From the NCBI GenBank assembly GCA_035518715.1, contig DATIXJ010000073.1:1-60113 (forward strand): a stretch of DNA of 60,113 nt. Reading direction: 5' to 3'. Source of the DNA: DATIXJ01 sp035518715 (GTDB lineage: Bacteria; Bacteroidota; Ignavibacteria; UBA10030; SZUA-254). Every line of letters begins with the position of its first letter. Positions within the stretch are counted from its first letter, which is position 1. Below are positions 9,040-17,874 of this stretch, piece after piece. Below the pieces are notes generated by a model. That model was not told where the DNA came from. It did not search any database and worked only from the letters and a program-made list of their open reading frames with translations. Position numbers and translations under genes: made by a program.

Positions 9040-10305
9040 TTACTTGATGAGGACCATCCTCCGTACTTGTGTGAATGTTCTTGACGGATCTGATGTGCCT
9101 GTTACCGCGATCGTACAAAAATAAATTCCGCTGGGAGAGTCGGAGGCATTCCACACTGCCTGATGAGAACCCGCAATTGTTTTCTCGTTTACCAAAACAG
9201 CGACCTCCCGACCCAACACATCATATACTCGCAAGGAGACGAATCCCGTTGAAGGAATCGAATAATTTATGACCGTACTTGGATTAAATGGATTTGGATA
9301 ATTCTGATCAAGCATAAAGAGTTTTGGCATCTCCGCTCTCTCTTTCACTCCGGTAAAAACTGAATCCGGGTTTGTCCGTAACTGTGGATAATTCTCACCG
9401 ACCATTTCCCACACTGAGGTAAAGTCCCATCCTGAATCGGCAAATGTCGAAAGAGTCTTCATGTCGGAAGTGCTCTCACCTGTTCCGCCGTTGCTTGTCG
9501 TCTTCCCGGAAGTGAGCGTATCCCAAAACGAATTCGTGCATGTTCCGCCGCCGTAGCCGATCAACCCATATCCCGATGAAATCCCTGTTGAGTATGAATT
9601 ACTGATCGTGCCCTGATAGTTTGTTCCGGACAATCCTCCGACACTGGCGGTTCCCGTAACATTGCCCATTGCATAGGAATCCTGTATCGTCCCGCCGTGA
9701 TAATTTTCTCCCGTCAGACTGCCGACACACTCACCGCCGGCGGCATTGGTGTGAGAATAGGAATATCTTGTTATTCCCGTCATATCGTTACCTCCGATAA
9801 GTCCTCCGATCCAGGCGTAACTCCCGCTCACATTCCCCGATGAGTAGCAGTTTTCAACAACTCCCAAATTCAGCCCGACCAATCCGCCAACATAATAATA
9901 CCCTGTAACGTTTACATTGGTGACACCCAACTGCTTCACAATTCCTCCGTCAATTACCTCGGCGAAGAGGGCAACGATGGTTCCCGACGGGCGATTGATA
10001 TAGAGATCGTTTATCGAATGTCCGTTTCCATCATAGGTGCCGCCAAAGCCGCTGCCGGCTCCTATAGGTGTCCAACCCGTACTATCCCAACCTGAAGTGG
10101 GGGAAGCGTCGATATTTGCAGTCTGGATGTAATACTTGTTCCACTCACCCGGGTTTTGAGAAATCCAGTAGAGGTTTTCGAGTGTTGCAATCTGGTAGGG
10201 ATTACCGCTCGATCCATCACCTGCCGATGGTGCGATGGCAGTTTGCGAGAAAAGAAGTACCGGCATCGCCATCATTGCAAACAAGATCACTGCCGCAATT
10301 TTCAT
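9040..10305 (-). CDS. T9SS-secreted GLUG-motif protein (putative adhesin)
   Basis: The 421-residue protein has a signal peptide (1-20, cleaved near LLFSQ). A right-handed repeat region built from GLUG motifs follows (VGGLVGLNLGVVENCYSSG, IGGLIGGND, VGSLTGENY, VGGLSGTNYQGTISNSYSTG), then a C-terminal T9SS sorting tail (NYPNPFNPSTVINYSIPS...VRRMVLIK). GLUG repeats are typical of large extracellular adhesins and associated carbohydrate-active proteins; here only about four or five copies occur. AAGGAGGAG lies about 5 bases before the ATG. A role in adhesion or matrix binding is inferred from the repeat type only. Confidence 0.85.
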   Translation of the reverse strand: MKIAAVILFAMMAMPVLLFSQTAIAPSAGDGSSGNPYQIATLENLYWISQNPGEWNKYYIQTANIDASPTSGWDSTGWTPIGAGSGFGGTYDGNGHSINDLYINRPSGTIVALFAEVIDGGIVKQLGVTNVNVTGYYYVGGLVGLNLGVVENCYSSGNVSGSYAWIGGLIGGNDMTGITRYSYSHTNAAGGECVGSLTGENYHGGTIQDSYAMGNVTGTASVGGLSGTNYQGTISNSYSTGISSGYGLIGYGGGTCTNSFWDTLTSGKTTSNGGTGESTSDMKTLSTFADSGWDFTSVWEMVGENYPQLRTNPDSVFTGVKERAEMPKLFMLDQNYPNPFNPSTVINYSIPSTGFVSLRVYDVLGREVAVLVNEKTIAGSHQAVWNASDSPSGIYFCTIAVTGTSDPSRTFTQVRRMVLIK

Positions 10306-10489
10306 AACTCCTCCTTTGCAGTTTACCCGAAGGTTAAATTTTCTTGAACGGGATAAGTTTCGTGCTTCCGCTACGCGGAGTAATCCGCGGTACTCGATTG
10401 ATGAGAGAACGGCGCAGCCTTCTCGACGACGTGGCGAGAGTGCCGGTTCCTTTGTAGCGTCGGCTGATTACGAATAATGGACGGGCAAC

Positions 10490-10513
10490 GATGGCATCTG
10501 ACCCGATGCCATC
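10490..10513. repeat. Perfect 9-base inverted repeat
   Basis: GATGGCATC and GATGCCATC are separated by TGACCC. No T-run follows on either strand, so it is not an obvious terminator. It could be an operator or a recombination scar. Confidence 0.45.
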
Positions 10514-10686
10514 AGAATCGTGCGATGGAGATAAGATTCCCCAATAGGTACGTGATGGTAAAGAGAATTCCTGTGATTGTCAAGAACCTCGGGTGGAAAG
10601 CCCTCGAAGTCCTGCTGCGATGGGCAATTATGAGGTGCGTTCGTCAAGGCAGCGAGTGGACTTCCATCTGCCTGTCCGGCAAATAG

Positions 10687-10712
10687 AAACCCCAACTCTT
10701 TCGGGTCGGGGG
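10687..10712 (-). terminator. Terminator hairpin, probably for the 10902-13169 gene
   Basis: On the minus strand CCCCCGACC...GGTTGGGG-like pairing around the loop CCGAAAGA is followed by TTTCTATTT. It shares the loop and stem of the hairpins at 6408 and 8985 but lies about 190 bases past the nearest stop codon. Confidence 0.6.
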
Positions 10713-10901
10713 TAGCCAGATTAGTATTGAATGATTGGTTCACTAATGCATTTGTTCATTGCTCAGATCCGGCGCCGGTAATTCATTCAGCCATTAATTC
10801 ACTGCCGCGCAGTAGAGTCCGATGAATCAATCGCTAAATCACACAGTCATCCCCCATTACATGATTGACAAAATACCTCAATGAAGAAATCTTTCAGTCA
10901 G

Positions 10902-13169
10902 TTATTTGAGTAACACCATCTTGCGTACCTGCGCGAAGGTCCTGCCCGCATCACGCGCACTGGTTGCTTCAAGCTTGTAAAAATATAATCCACTTGCCCT
11001 GTCCGCTGCATTCCATGAGGCCTGATGGTAACCAGCCTCCTGATTCCCTTCCGCCAGGATATCCACCACTTGCCCCAGGACATCGTAGACCATCAGAATG
11101 ACGTTCGATTGTTCCGGCAGTGCATATCGAATTTCTGTTGCCGGATTGAAGGGATTGGGATAGTTTTGATCGAGTTGATATTCCCTCGGCAACGCCGTGA
11201 GAGTTGCAGGCGATTCATCAACATTCGGCGGGGGAGGAGGCGAATCACTCGTCGGCGAGATCCTGATACGGGCATTGGCGCTGGTCTTTGCAAGCGATGC
11301 GCTGCTTCCCAAAGAGAGAAAGAGTGTCCCCGGCTGGTTGACCTTAACCCAGGAGCCCATTCCCGGGTAGAGCGTGTCGATTGTCTGATACGCCCCTTTG
11401 TACCCGAAGAACCTGCTCGTTACCATTCCCGGAGGATTGCTCGTGATCGATGAGACGGGAATCGGCGAACTGATCGAGCCGATCAGATTCCAGCCGCTGA
11501 CAAGAGCAAACGAATCAGAAACAACGGGCGAGCCGTTCAGCGTGACGGTCGTCGATGCAGGAAACTTGAGCCAGTATCCGATGCCGGTGGCAAGAGTGTC
11601 CTTTACGACGTAGGTGGTTCCCTGATACGCGAACGCATGTGATGCTGCTGTCGGGAAGAGGGTCCCTCTGGAGGAATCGCTCACAAACAGCGGCAGTGAC
11701 ACCAGGTTCCATTTTGCGCTTACGGAAATCGATCTCGCGGTCGTACTGGCATTCTCGGTGATGCGGCCGTAGTACACGTCTTCTTCGCCGTTGAATGTTG
11801 CCGACCAGGCCAGATGCGCTCCATTATTATCCGAAATCATCTGATAGTAATCTCCCATCTTGTTCTGCTGGGGCCAGCCGACGTGCGGATCGAATGCCTG
11901 GCTCAGACGCTCATTCGGCGACCAGGTCACGCCGCCGTCGATGGAGAAGGAGTAGTAGAGAGAGGAGAGCACCGTACCGGGGTTATCGCGCGTGTCGAGC
12001 CACACGACATCGATTCTTCCGTTCGGTGCGACGGACATTGTGCCGAACCACTGATATGCCGTTGTGCTCGTGTCATCGTTCACACGAACTGGCGAGCTCC
12101 ATGTCAAACCCCCGTCACTGCTTCGGGCAAACATCACATCCAGTGGATCCGTGGTCGATTGACGCTGCACCGAGCATAACAGATACACATTGCCATTCAA
12201 AGGGCCGCCGGAATTATCCACGGCTATCCACGTCTGCCCTGCAAGTCCTCCAGGATTCGGCTCGAGGCCATAGGCGATACTTCCATCCAGACTAACCTGG
12301 GTGACCGTATCCCAGGACATGGTTGCCCCGGAGTTGTCTGCGGTGGAAGATTTCCCCACCAGAAAAGTGGTATCTCCCCAGCCACAGAGATACAATGTCC
12401 CGGTCTGGCCAACGGCTTGCGTTCCCCAGTAGGGATAGCCGGGGATCGGTGTACAGTCTTCGAAACTCGCACCCTGATCGGTGGAGCGGGTGAAAAATCC
12501 CGGAAGGCAGCTGCTGAACGAGCTGGTCCAGAACGCATACTGATTTCCTTTCCCAATGCTGTTCGTCCTGTCGACGACCATCCACTGCTTGTCCCCGCCG
12601 TGAGCGAAGGTTCCCGCGTCCCAGAAGAACGCACCACCGACAGGCGACTTGTACACCGTGCATAAATAGTCGTTTCCGCTTACCGTCAAGCTGTTATAAT
12701 AGAAGTTTCCGTCGGCATCGGCGTCGAGTACAGGGTCGGAGCGGAATACACCGGAGTCGATGACGCCGGGAAACGTCCATGACTGGCCGCCATTTGTGCT
12801 ATAGCCGTAACCGGCCTGCCGGAAACTGCTCGAGATGGTGTTGAATTGCCGCCAGCCGATGACCATATTATTGGAATCTGTCGGATCAATGGCGATCGAA
12901 GGTTCATTTGCCGCGTCGCCGACAATATTCCGGCCGTTGAACGAGACATTGACCTGTGTCGTGAAAAATCTTGATGAGGAAAAACGGTATGCGGGAGAAA
13001 AACGCTGACTCGAGCTTGGCACCCTTGTATAGTTGCCCTCAGGGACTTCCAGCTGCCTCACCTGAACGCGCTTCGCGCCTCTAGGCGTGCCCGGGGAACT
13101 GCCTTGCGCTGAGAGCGAAGATGGAAGAATGAGAATGAGTGAGATGAAACTCATGAGCAATTTTGTCAT
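10902..13169 (-). CDS. T9SS-secreted sialidase-fold (BNR repeat) protein with WNL/GYW domain
   Basis: A 755-residue protein with a signal peptide (1-21, ...SSLSAQ). A six-bladed sialidase-like region (about 75-490) carries Asp-box motifs such as STNGGQSWTF, SSDGGLTWSS and SIDGGVTWSP. A domain of about 130 residues (about 495-630) is made of two similar halves that start WNLVSLP and GWNLIGS and end GYWLKF and GSWVKV. A short Pro-rich linker and the T9SS tail (NYPNPFNPATEIRYALPE...VRKMVLLK) complete it. The fold suggests glycan recognition or hydrolysis, but I could not confirm the sialidase arginine triad. A promoter is proposed at 13225-13253 and a terminator at 10687-10712. Confidence 0.85.
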   Translation of the reverse strand: MTKLLMSFISLILILPSSLSAQGSSPGTPRGAKRVQVRQLEVPEGNYTRVPSSSQRFSPAYRFSSSRFFTTQVNVSFNGRNIVGDAANEPSIAIDPTDSNNMVIGWRQFNTISSSFRQAGYGYSTNGGQSWTFPGVIDSGVFRSDPVLDADADGNFYYNSLTVSGNDYLCTVYKSPVGGAFFWDAGTFAHGGDKQWMVVDRTNSIGKGNQYAFWTSSFSSCLPGFFTRSTDQGASFEDCTPIPGYPYWGTQAVGQTGTLYLCGWGDTTFLVGKSSTADNSGATMSWDTVTQVSLDGSIAYGLEPNPGGLAGQTWIAVDNSGGPLNGNVYLLCSVQRQSTTDPLDVMFARSSDGGLTWSSPVRVNDDTSTTAYQWFGTMSVAPNGRIDVVWLDTRDNPGTVLSSLYYSFSIDGGVTWSPNERLSQAFDPHVGWPQQNKMGDYYQMISDNNGAHLAWSATFNGEEDVYYGRITENASTTARSISVSAKWNLVSLPLFVSDSSRGTLFPTAASHAFAYQGTTYVVKDTLATGIGYWLKFPASTTVTLNGSPVVSDSFALVSGWNLIGSISSPIPVSSITSNPPGMVTSRFFGYKGAYQTIDTLYPGMGSWVKVNQPGTLFLSLGSSASLAKTSANARIRISPTSDSPPPPPNVDESPATLTALPREYQLDQNYPNPFNPATEIRYALPEQSNVILMVYDVLGQVVDILAEGNQEAGYHQASWNAADRASGLYFYKLEATSARDAGRTFAQVRKMVLLK

Positions 13170-13478
13170 ACCTCATCCCTTGTAATTTTCGACTGTTGAG
13201 ATGTTGATCTGGTTCTTGATGTTTCAAATATAATACGGTACTGCGTCACCAAAATCAAGAGATGAAAATAGAGGAAAGTGCCGGAATTTGCACCTGCATG
13301 TGTGCGTTTGATTGTCGGGAAAGACTGCAGCCATCATCCGGGAGGATTCGTACTAATTTTCGACCCAGATCACGCGACGATCAGCCGGTGAAGTTGAACG
13401 TGTGGACAGTTACGTGTGGTGACGGCACCTGAACAACAGTGTGGTGAATTCTGCTCACAAACTGGTCAAATCGTTATC
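13170..13478. other. Intergenic region with a promoter only
   Basis: About 310 bases between two minus-strand genes. Apart from the promoter candidate at 13225-13253, I see no gene or stable hairpin. Confidence 0.5.
13225..13253 (-). promoter_or_regulatory. Bacteroidota-type promoter of the 10902-13169 gene
   Basis: On the minus strand TTTG (13253-13250), 17 bases, then TATATTTG (13232-13225), which matches the TAnnTTTG consensus exactly. The leader would be about 50 bases. Confidence 0.45.
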
Positions 13479-14258
13479 TCAATAAATCCCAGGTATCAGC
13501 CTCCATGTGTGAGCGCAGTAGGCATCGTATTCCGCTCCAAAATGCGCGCACAGGAGTTTTTCTTCTGAATGAATGCGCGGGATGATGGGAATGAGGAGCG
13601 TCATGCTCAGAATCATTCCTACTCCGGCCCTGAACGCGAGTGCCCATCCCAGTGAAGACAGGAGCATGCCGAGATAACTCGGATTGCGGATAACTTTGTA
13701 AAGCCCGCGGGTCTCCAGCCTGTGTCCGGCCTGGATTGCCACCAGACCGCTGAAACGACTCTTGAGAACGAATACCGGAAGGATCCGAACCACGCTGCCG
13801 GCCGCGCAGACCGCGACCCCGAACCATCGCGTTGTATCCCCATCCAAAGTCCAGAAACCGATGCGGTCGGTATATGAGGAAAAGTACGTGATGAGCATCG
13901 CGATGAGGGAGAAGGCACCAAGCACCCAGCGGTTGCCGCGGTCCTCCTGAACACCCGTGCTCAAGCCGCTGCTGCCGGAAAACAACGAGAGTGCGAGAAG
14001 CACTGCCGTAACCCATGCCAGTGCCTGCAGTGCCGGATGCCCAAAGAATGCATCCCATCCACCCCAGCCGGCAATCGCGAGTGCAAATTGAATGACGATG
14101 GCAATAATCGCGGTGATCAACATCTTCAAAGCAATCGGTATCCTTTTCCTCTTAGGAAATGTCTGAAGTCTCGTCCGGGCCCACCTGAAATCCTTTCTCA
14201 TGTCATTAAGAAGCAGAATGACTTCAGGGCTAATTGGTCGCGCACCAAGCACGGGCAC
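13479..14258 (-). CDS. Isoprenylcysteine carboxyl methyltransferase (ICMT)/PEMT-family integral membrane protein
   Basis: This 259-residue membrane protein has about five hydrophobic segments (about 45-65, 75-95, 108-128, 143-165 and 200-225). It carries the C-terminal signature of the ICMT/phospholipid methyltransferase family: HRLETRGLYKVIRNPSYLG, followed by EEKLL..HFGAEYDAYCAHTWRLIPG. Family members methylate prenylated or lipid substrates with S-adenosylmethionine; the substrate here is unknown. The best start is the GTG at 14258, with AGGGG about 10 bases upstream; an ATG at 14201 has no ribosome site. It lies 12 bases after the 14271-17462 gene on the same strand and is probably co-transcribed with it. 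Confidence 0.8.
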   Translation of the reverse strand: MPVLGARPISPEVILLLNDMRKDFRWARTRLQTFPKRKRIPIALKMLITAIIAIVIQFALAIAGWGGWDAFFGHPALQALAWVTAVLLALSLFSGSSGLSTGVQEDRGNRWVLGAFSLIAMLITYFSSYTDRIGFWTLDGDTTRWFGVAVCAAGSVVRILPVFVLKSRFSGLVAIQAGHRLETRGLYKVIRNPSYLGMLLSSLGWALAFRAGVGMILSMTLLIPIIPRIHSEEKLLCAHFGAEYDAYCAHTWRLIPGIY

Positions 14259-14270
14259 AGCGTTCTACCC

Positions 14271-17200
14271 CTATTTTATCAGGAGCAGTTTTCTCGTCTG
14301 ATGGAATGACCCGGAGGTCAGCGCATAGAAATAAACTCCGCTCGAGAATGTCGATGCATCAAAATGCACAGAACGTTCTCCTGCTTCCTCGAACCCGTCA
14401 ATGAGGGACACCACCTTGCGTCCGAGGATATCGTATACCAGCAATTTGATGTACGAGTCGTACGGAAGATCGTATCGTATCTCTGTCGACGGATTGAAAG
14501 GATTCGGATAATTCTGATAAAGTGCAAATACGCTTGGAAGTGTTGCCCTATCATTGAGGACGAGAACGATCTTTTGAACTGAAGAATTTCGAACCGTGAC
14601 CATGCCGCTTCCGTTGCGGAACGAACCCAATAAGCCTCCAGCTGTAGTCCTCAGTGCCGCGTTGATACCGCGCATGGATGTTCCGAATGGTTTCAGTGTG
14701 ACGGTCAGGGGATACGCGTTTGTTTGAATAGTAATGGGGTATTCAGAACGGGCAGAAGGAGAAATTGCGGATGGATATGTCTCCAACATTCTGCCGGATG
14801 AGAACCGCGCATCAAATCCCGACACGTCAAACGCTGATGGTGGCATCTCGAAATTGTCAGGTGATGAGTGCACGTACTGATCACTGCCGAGATAGAGCGT
14901 TTGACTCCCCCCAGCAGCATTGCGCAGCGTAATCTTGCAAAGTTGGTCAACATCCATACACGATTGTGCCGCTGACTTCTGGACGGCTGTAGATGGCTCC
15001 AGGATCAACCGGGGATCCGCCCCCGTCTGCACAGCTTTTACCCAGTAACCTTGACCGGGTAACAATGTACTGGCAAGGACATAGCCACTGCCATCATAGC
15101 TGAAGAAGTTCGGGGACCAGGTTGCGTTGATGCCGGTGATCTGAGATGTTTTCAACGGAGAAGAGATTGTCGCAATAATATTCCAGCCTTGAAAAATCGT
15201 ATCGGTACGGCTGGTGATGGGGTAACCCGGCGTGCCCGCGTACGTACGATTGGAGAACTTGCCCCAGAACCCGACACAGTGAGAGAGCCAATTGGTGTAT
15301 TTGTATCCGTCGGCTCCTCGGTAGAAGAATGGCCCTTTTGCGCCGGGATAGAGATTTGCAAACGAGTAATTTCCGCCCTTCGGAACATGCGAGACGGAAA
15401 GGAGATTCCAGCCAGCCCGCGCATAAAAAGGTGCTCCGGGTGTAAACTGTATGCATGTTCCCGATCGGGGCGTTGATTGAATCGGGCGACCCCCCTTGTT
15501 GATGAAGACATAACCGGGCTCGGCAGCCGCGTAACCCGCGGTGACCGAATTTGAATCGGCCTGCATACCGACAAGCGCGGCAGGATCTATTGCATCACCC
15601 TCTGAGGATTTGTTCACGAGTTCGTACTCAAATGCGATTGTCCCGTCACAGCGGTCCAACACGGCCCTGAATGTCGGGGCATACGAGGGATCAACTCCGT
15701 TATTGAAACCAGCCAACGAATCCCATTCCACAACAAAGCTGCAACTGTCTTCGTCGGGGCCAAATCTGATCGCCCCGTATTGCCTTGCCGAGTCCGCATA
15801 ATACAGATCCTTGTAGAATGGAGCGATGAAATTTTTCGGTGGCAAACCGCCGAGTTTGCCGTTGATGTCGGATCGTCCATGGCGCTGTGCTGAGGGAAAT
15901 GTCCACCCGGGGCAGTATGCGCCATTCGACGTGAGATCCAATGTGTCATCGGATTGCTTCGACAATGCGATCGCTCCATCAACACCGATCCAGACGTACG
16001 ATACGGTATCTCCAAATAGGTTCATCGGACCCCCGGGAATTCTGAACGGGCCGGCCTGACCGTCATCGGCTGGATTCATACCGCCGACTTCGTTGAAGAA
16101 TGCGGATGGGGGGACAACCGTTCCCGAAGACGCAATACTGTGTGGCTGGCATGAGGAAAGAGTATCGACAACGTAGTAGTCGTTCCGCAGATCCACCGTC
16201 TGATATTCATGAGGAGAGGTCGTCGTGCATAGGCCGCCGGAATCGCACGCATCAACAAAATAATCGATGACATGATTTCCCGAATCAGGACGCGGGATCA
16301 CACCGTACCACATGCCTCCAGTCGTTTCGGTCAAACCCACGCTCGGCTGCCAGTGTCCATCCATCCACCAATCTATAAAAGCCGTATCAATTCCAGCAAA
16401 TCCGGGATGAGGAGGATCGCAGTCTGTCAGCGTTACGAAAACTGAATCTCGCTCTCTCGCGTCCCGATTGTGCAGAATCGTATTTTCGGTGATGGTCGGG
16501 GCAGTGTTGGTAGAAATGGTCATGCTGTACCACCAGTTATAAATCATGACATCAGTGGATTCCGGTGTGAGCCCACCCTGTGCGATCCAACCTTTCTTGA
16601 TCGATGCAGATGTAAGATTGCCACACTCGATTAGTCCCGAATCGTGCTCGAAAAATTTCCAATTTCTGGAGGGGTACGGCTGGTTGAGAGTGGGGTAAAT
16701 CGGCGTCAACAATGTGTGAAAATCGGTGGAAACAAAATCTGTAGGACTGTCAGTCGAGTCCAGGATGGGAGGTGATTTCGGAGCTATACTGATGAAGAAA
16801 GGTTCGCCGACAGTGAGTGAACATGCAACTCCCATATCCATGAGTGCCACATGATTAATGGCATTCGCATGCATTACGACCGGGAATCCTCCGTTTCCCC
16901 AGAGTTCCTCTGCAAAGGGAGGACCTGCGGGATACTCAGGGTTCGTCGACTGAAATGTGCCCGGTAATGGAAATGCGTCTTCCCCGAATGGGGCAATTCC
17001 ACCGTCAAGGTCATTGATATTAATCCAGTATCCCCAATTCTGACATGGGGGATCAAACGGACCCGGTCTGACTCCCGGTCCGTAGGTGTGACCGATTATT
17101 GACCTGTGAATCCTGACGATCACATTTGAATCGACGGCGCCAATCCGCGGGCCCGCAAGCCAGAAAATGGTATCAATGGTTCCTTTTGCTTGCGATACGA

Positions 17201-17462
17201 ACCATTCACCCAGGACGTCTTTATGATATGCTGGGATAATTGCATTGGGAGGATAAAGGTCTTCCGGGAAACCCCAGATGATCCCTCTCCCGTCGGTACA
17301 TGAATCAGAAGTTGCCTGCTTGTGTGTCATCCGTTCAATGATCAGAGACGCGCTTTCATAGGGCTTGAGCGGGATGATCTTCTGATTCGGCGAAATGAGG
17401 AAATGCTGTTGTGCGTCGACGACTTGAAAAGCAAGGAGTGAAAAAAACAGAAGTGTTTTCAT
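14271..17462 (-). CDS. Large T9SS-secreted protein with WNL/GYW domain
   Basis: A 1063-residue protein with a short signal peptide (MKTLLFFSLLAFQVVDAQ). The N-terminal two thirds are not recognised; they are Trp-, Gly- and Pro-rich beta-type sequence with many scattered cysteines (CTDGRG, DPPCQNWGY, DACDSGGLC), some of which could pair as disulfides outside the cell. A divergent WNL/GYW domain follows (about 700-840; GWNLLSVS, GWNIIATISS, GQGYWVKA), then a beta region and the T9SS tail (NYPNPFNPSTEIRYDLPYDS, ending KLLLIK). AAGGAGG lies 6-7 bases before the ATG. A promoter is proposed at 17511-17541. It is a secreted cargo protein of unknown function. Confidence 0.8.
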   Translation of the reverse strand: MKTLLFFSLLAFQVVDAQQHFLISPNQKIIPLKPYESASLIIERMTHKQATSDSCTDGRGIIWGFPEDLYPPNAIIPAYHKDVLGEWFVSQAKGTIDTIFWLAGPRIGAVDSNVIVRIHRSIIGHTYGPGVRPGPFDPPCQNWGYWININDLDGGIAPFGEDAFPLPGTFQSTNPEYPAGPPFAEELWGNGGFPVVMHANAINHVALMDMGVACSLTVGEPFFISIAPKSPPILDSTDSPTDFVSTDFHTLLTPIYPTLNQPYPSRNWKFFEHDSGLIECGNLTSASIKKGWIAQGGLTPESTDVMIYNWWYSMTISTNTAPTITENTILHNRDARERDSVFVTLTDCDPPHPGFAGIDTAFIDWWMDGHWQPSVGLTETTGGMWYGVIPRPDSGNHVIDYFVDACDSGGLCTTTSPHEYQTVDLRNDYYVVDTLSSCQPHSIASSGTVVPPSAFFNEVGGMNPADDGQAGPFRIPGGPMNLFGDTVSYVWIGVDGAIALSKQSDDTLDLTSNGAYCPGWTFPSAQRHGRSDINGKLGGLPPKNFIAPFYKDLYYADSARQYGAIRFGPDEDSCSFVVEWDSLAGFNNGVDPSYAPTFRAVLDRCDGTIAFEYELVNKSSEGDAIDPAALVGMQADSNSVTAGYAAAEPGYVFINKGGRPIQSTPRSGTCIQFTPGAPFYARAGWNLLSVSHVPKGGNYSFANLYPGAKGPFFYRGADGYKYTNWLSHCVGFWGKFSNRTYAGTPGYPITSRTDTIFQGWNIIATISSPLKTSQITGINATWSPNFFSYDGSGYVLASTLLPGQGYWVKAVQTGADPRLILEPSTAVQKSAAQSCMDVDQLCKITLRNAAGGSQTLYLGSDQYVHSSPDNFEMPPSAFDVSGFDARFSSGRMLETYPSAISPSARSEYPITIQTNAYPLTVTLKPFGTSMRGINAALRTTAGGLLGSFRNGSGMVTVRNSSVQKIVLVLNDRATLPSVFALYQNYPNPFNPSTEIRYDLPYDSYIKLLVYDILGRKVVSLIDGFEEAGERSVHFDASTFSSGVYFYALTSGSFHQTRKLLLIK

Positions 17463-17874
17463 ATCAACCTCCTTCTTTAACCGACCCGGTTGCCCCCCCG
17501 GGAAGCTCCCGAAATATAACTATTCCTTTTCCCTGATTCAACCCTCGTGAAGTTCGCAAACACTCTTGTTACTCGGTGAATCAGCGTCCAACCACCTAAT
17601 ATTGAAATTCGTGCTCTCGTGTCAATGGGGAATTCTACGTATATCTTGCAACTTCTCAAGGACGAGAATCCTGCAAACAGGAATTTCTCAACAACTGGCG
17701 GGTATCCTGCCCCGAGACAAGTAGATTCCGCAGACGTAATGAGTAGCAAGGCGGGGATCCAGGAGATCGCCTTCATTTCCACGAACAAAAAACAGTTGTC
17801 TCTTCCGACTTCTTTCCTTAACTTTCCCATCCGTGTTTCGTCTGTTCTGCGAAATTCCAGTTTTCGGAGTATTC
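17463..17874. other. Divergent intergenic region
   Basis: About 410 bases between divergent genes hold the promoter of the 14271 gene (17511-17541). A minus-strand frame with a hydrophobic start (ATG at 17776) lacks a ribosome site and a recognisable mature protein and is not called. Confidence 0.5.
17511..17541 (-). promoter_or_regulatory. Bacteroidota-type promoter of the 14271-17462 gene
   Basis: On the minus strand TTG (17541-17539), 20 bases, then TATATTTC (17518-17511). The leader is about 45 bases and contains AAGGAGG before the ATG. Confidence 0.5.

Larger units (their letters stand above)
10306..10901. other. Intergenic region without a recognised gene
   Basis: About 600 bases. The contents I can support are an inverted repeat at 10490-10513 and a terminator at 10687-10712. 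Short frames on both strands (10468-10743 minus and 10477-10686 plus) read through these structures and look non-coding. Confidence 0.5.

Noticed and set aside
10468..10743. A 91-codon minus-strand frame
   Set aside because: It reads through a terminator hairpin and an inverted repeat, and has no recognisable features.
17477..17776. A minus-strand frame beginning with a signal-peptide-like segment (MKAISWIPALLLITSAE)
   Set aside because: There is no ribosome site, the rest of the frame has no recognisable structure, and it overlaps the promoter region of the 14271 gene. It could be a relic, but the evidence is too thin.
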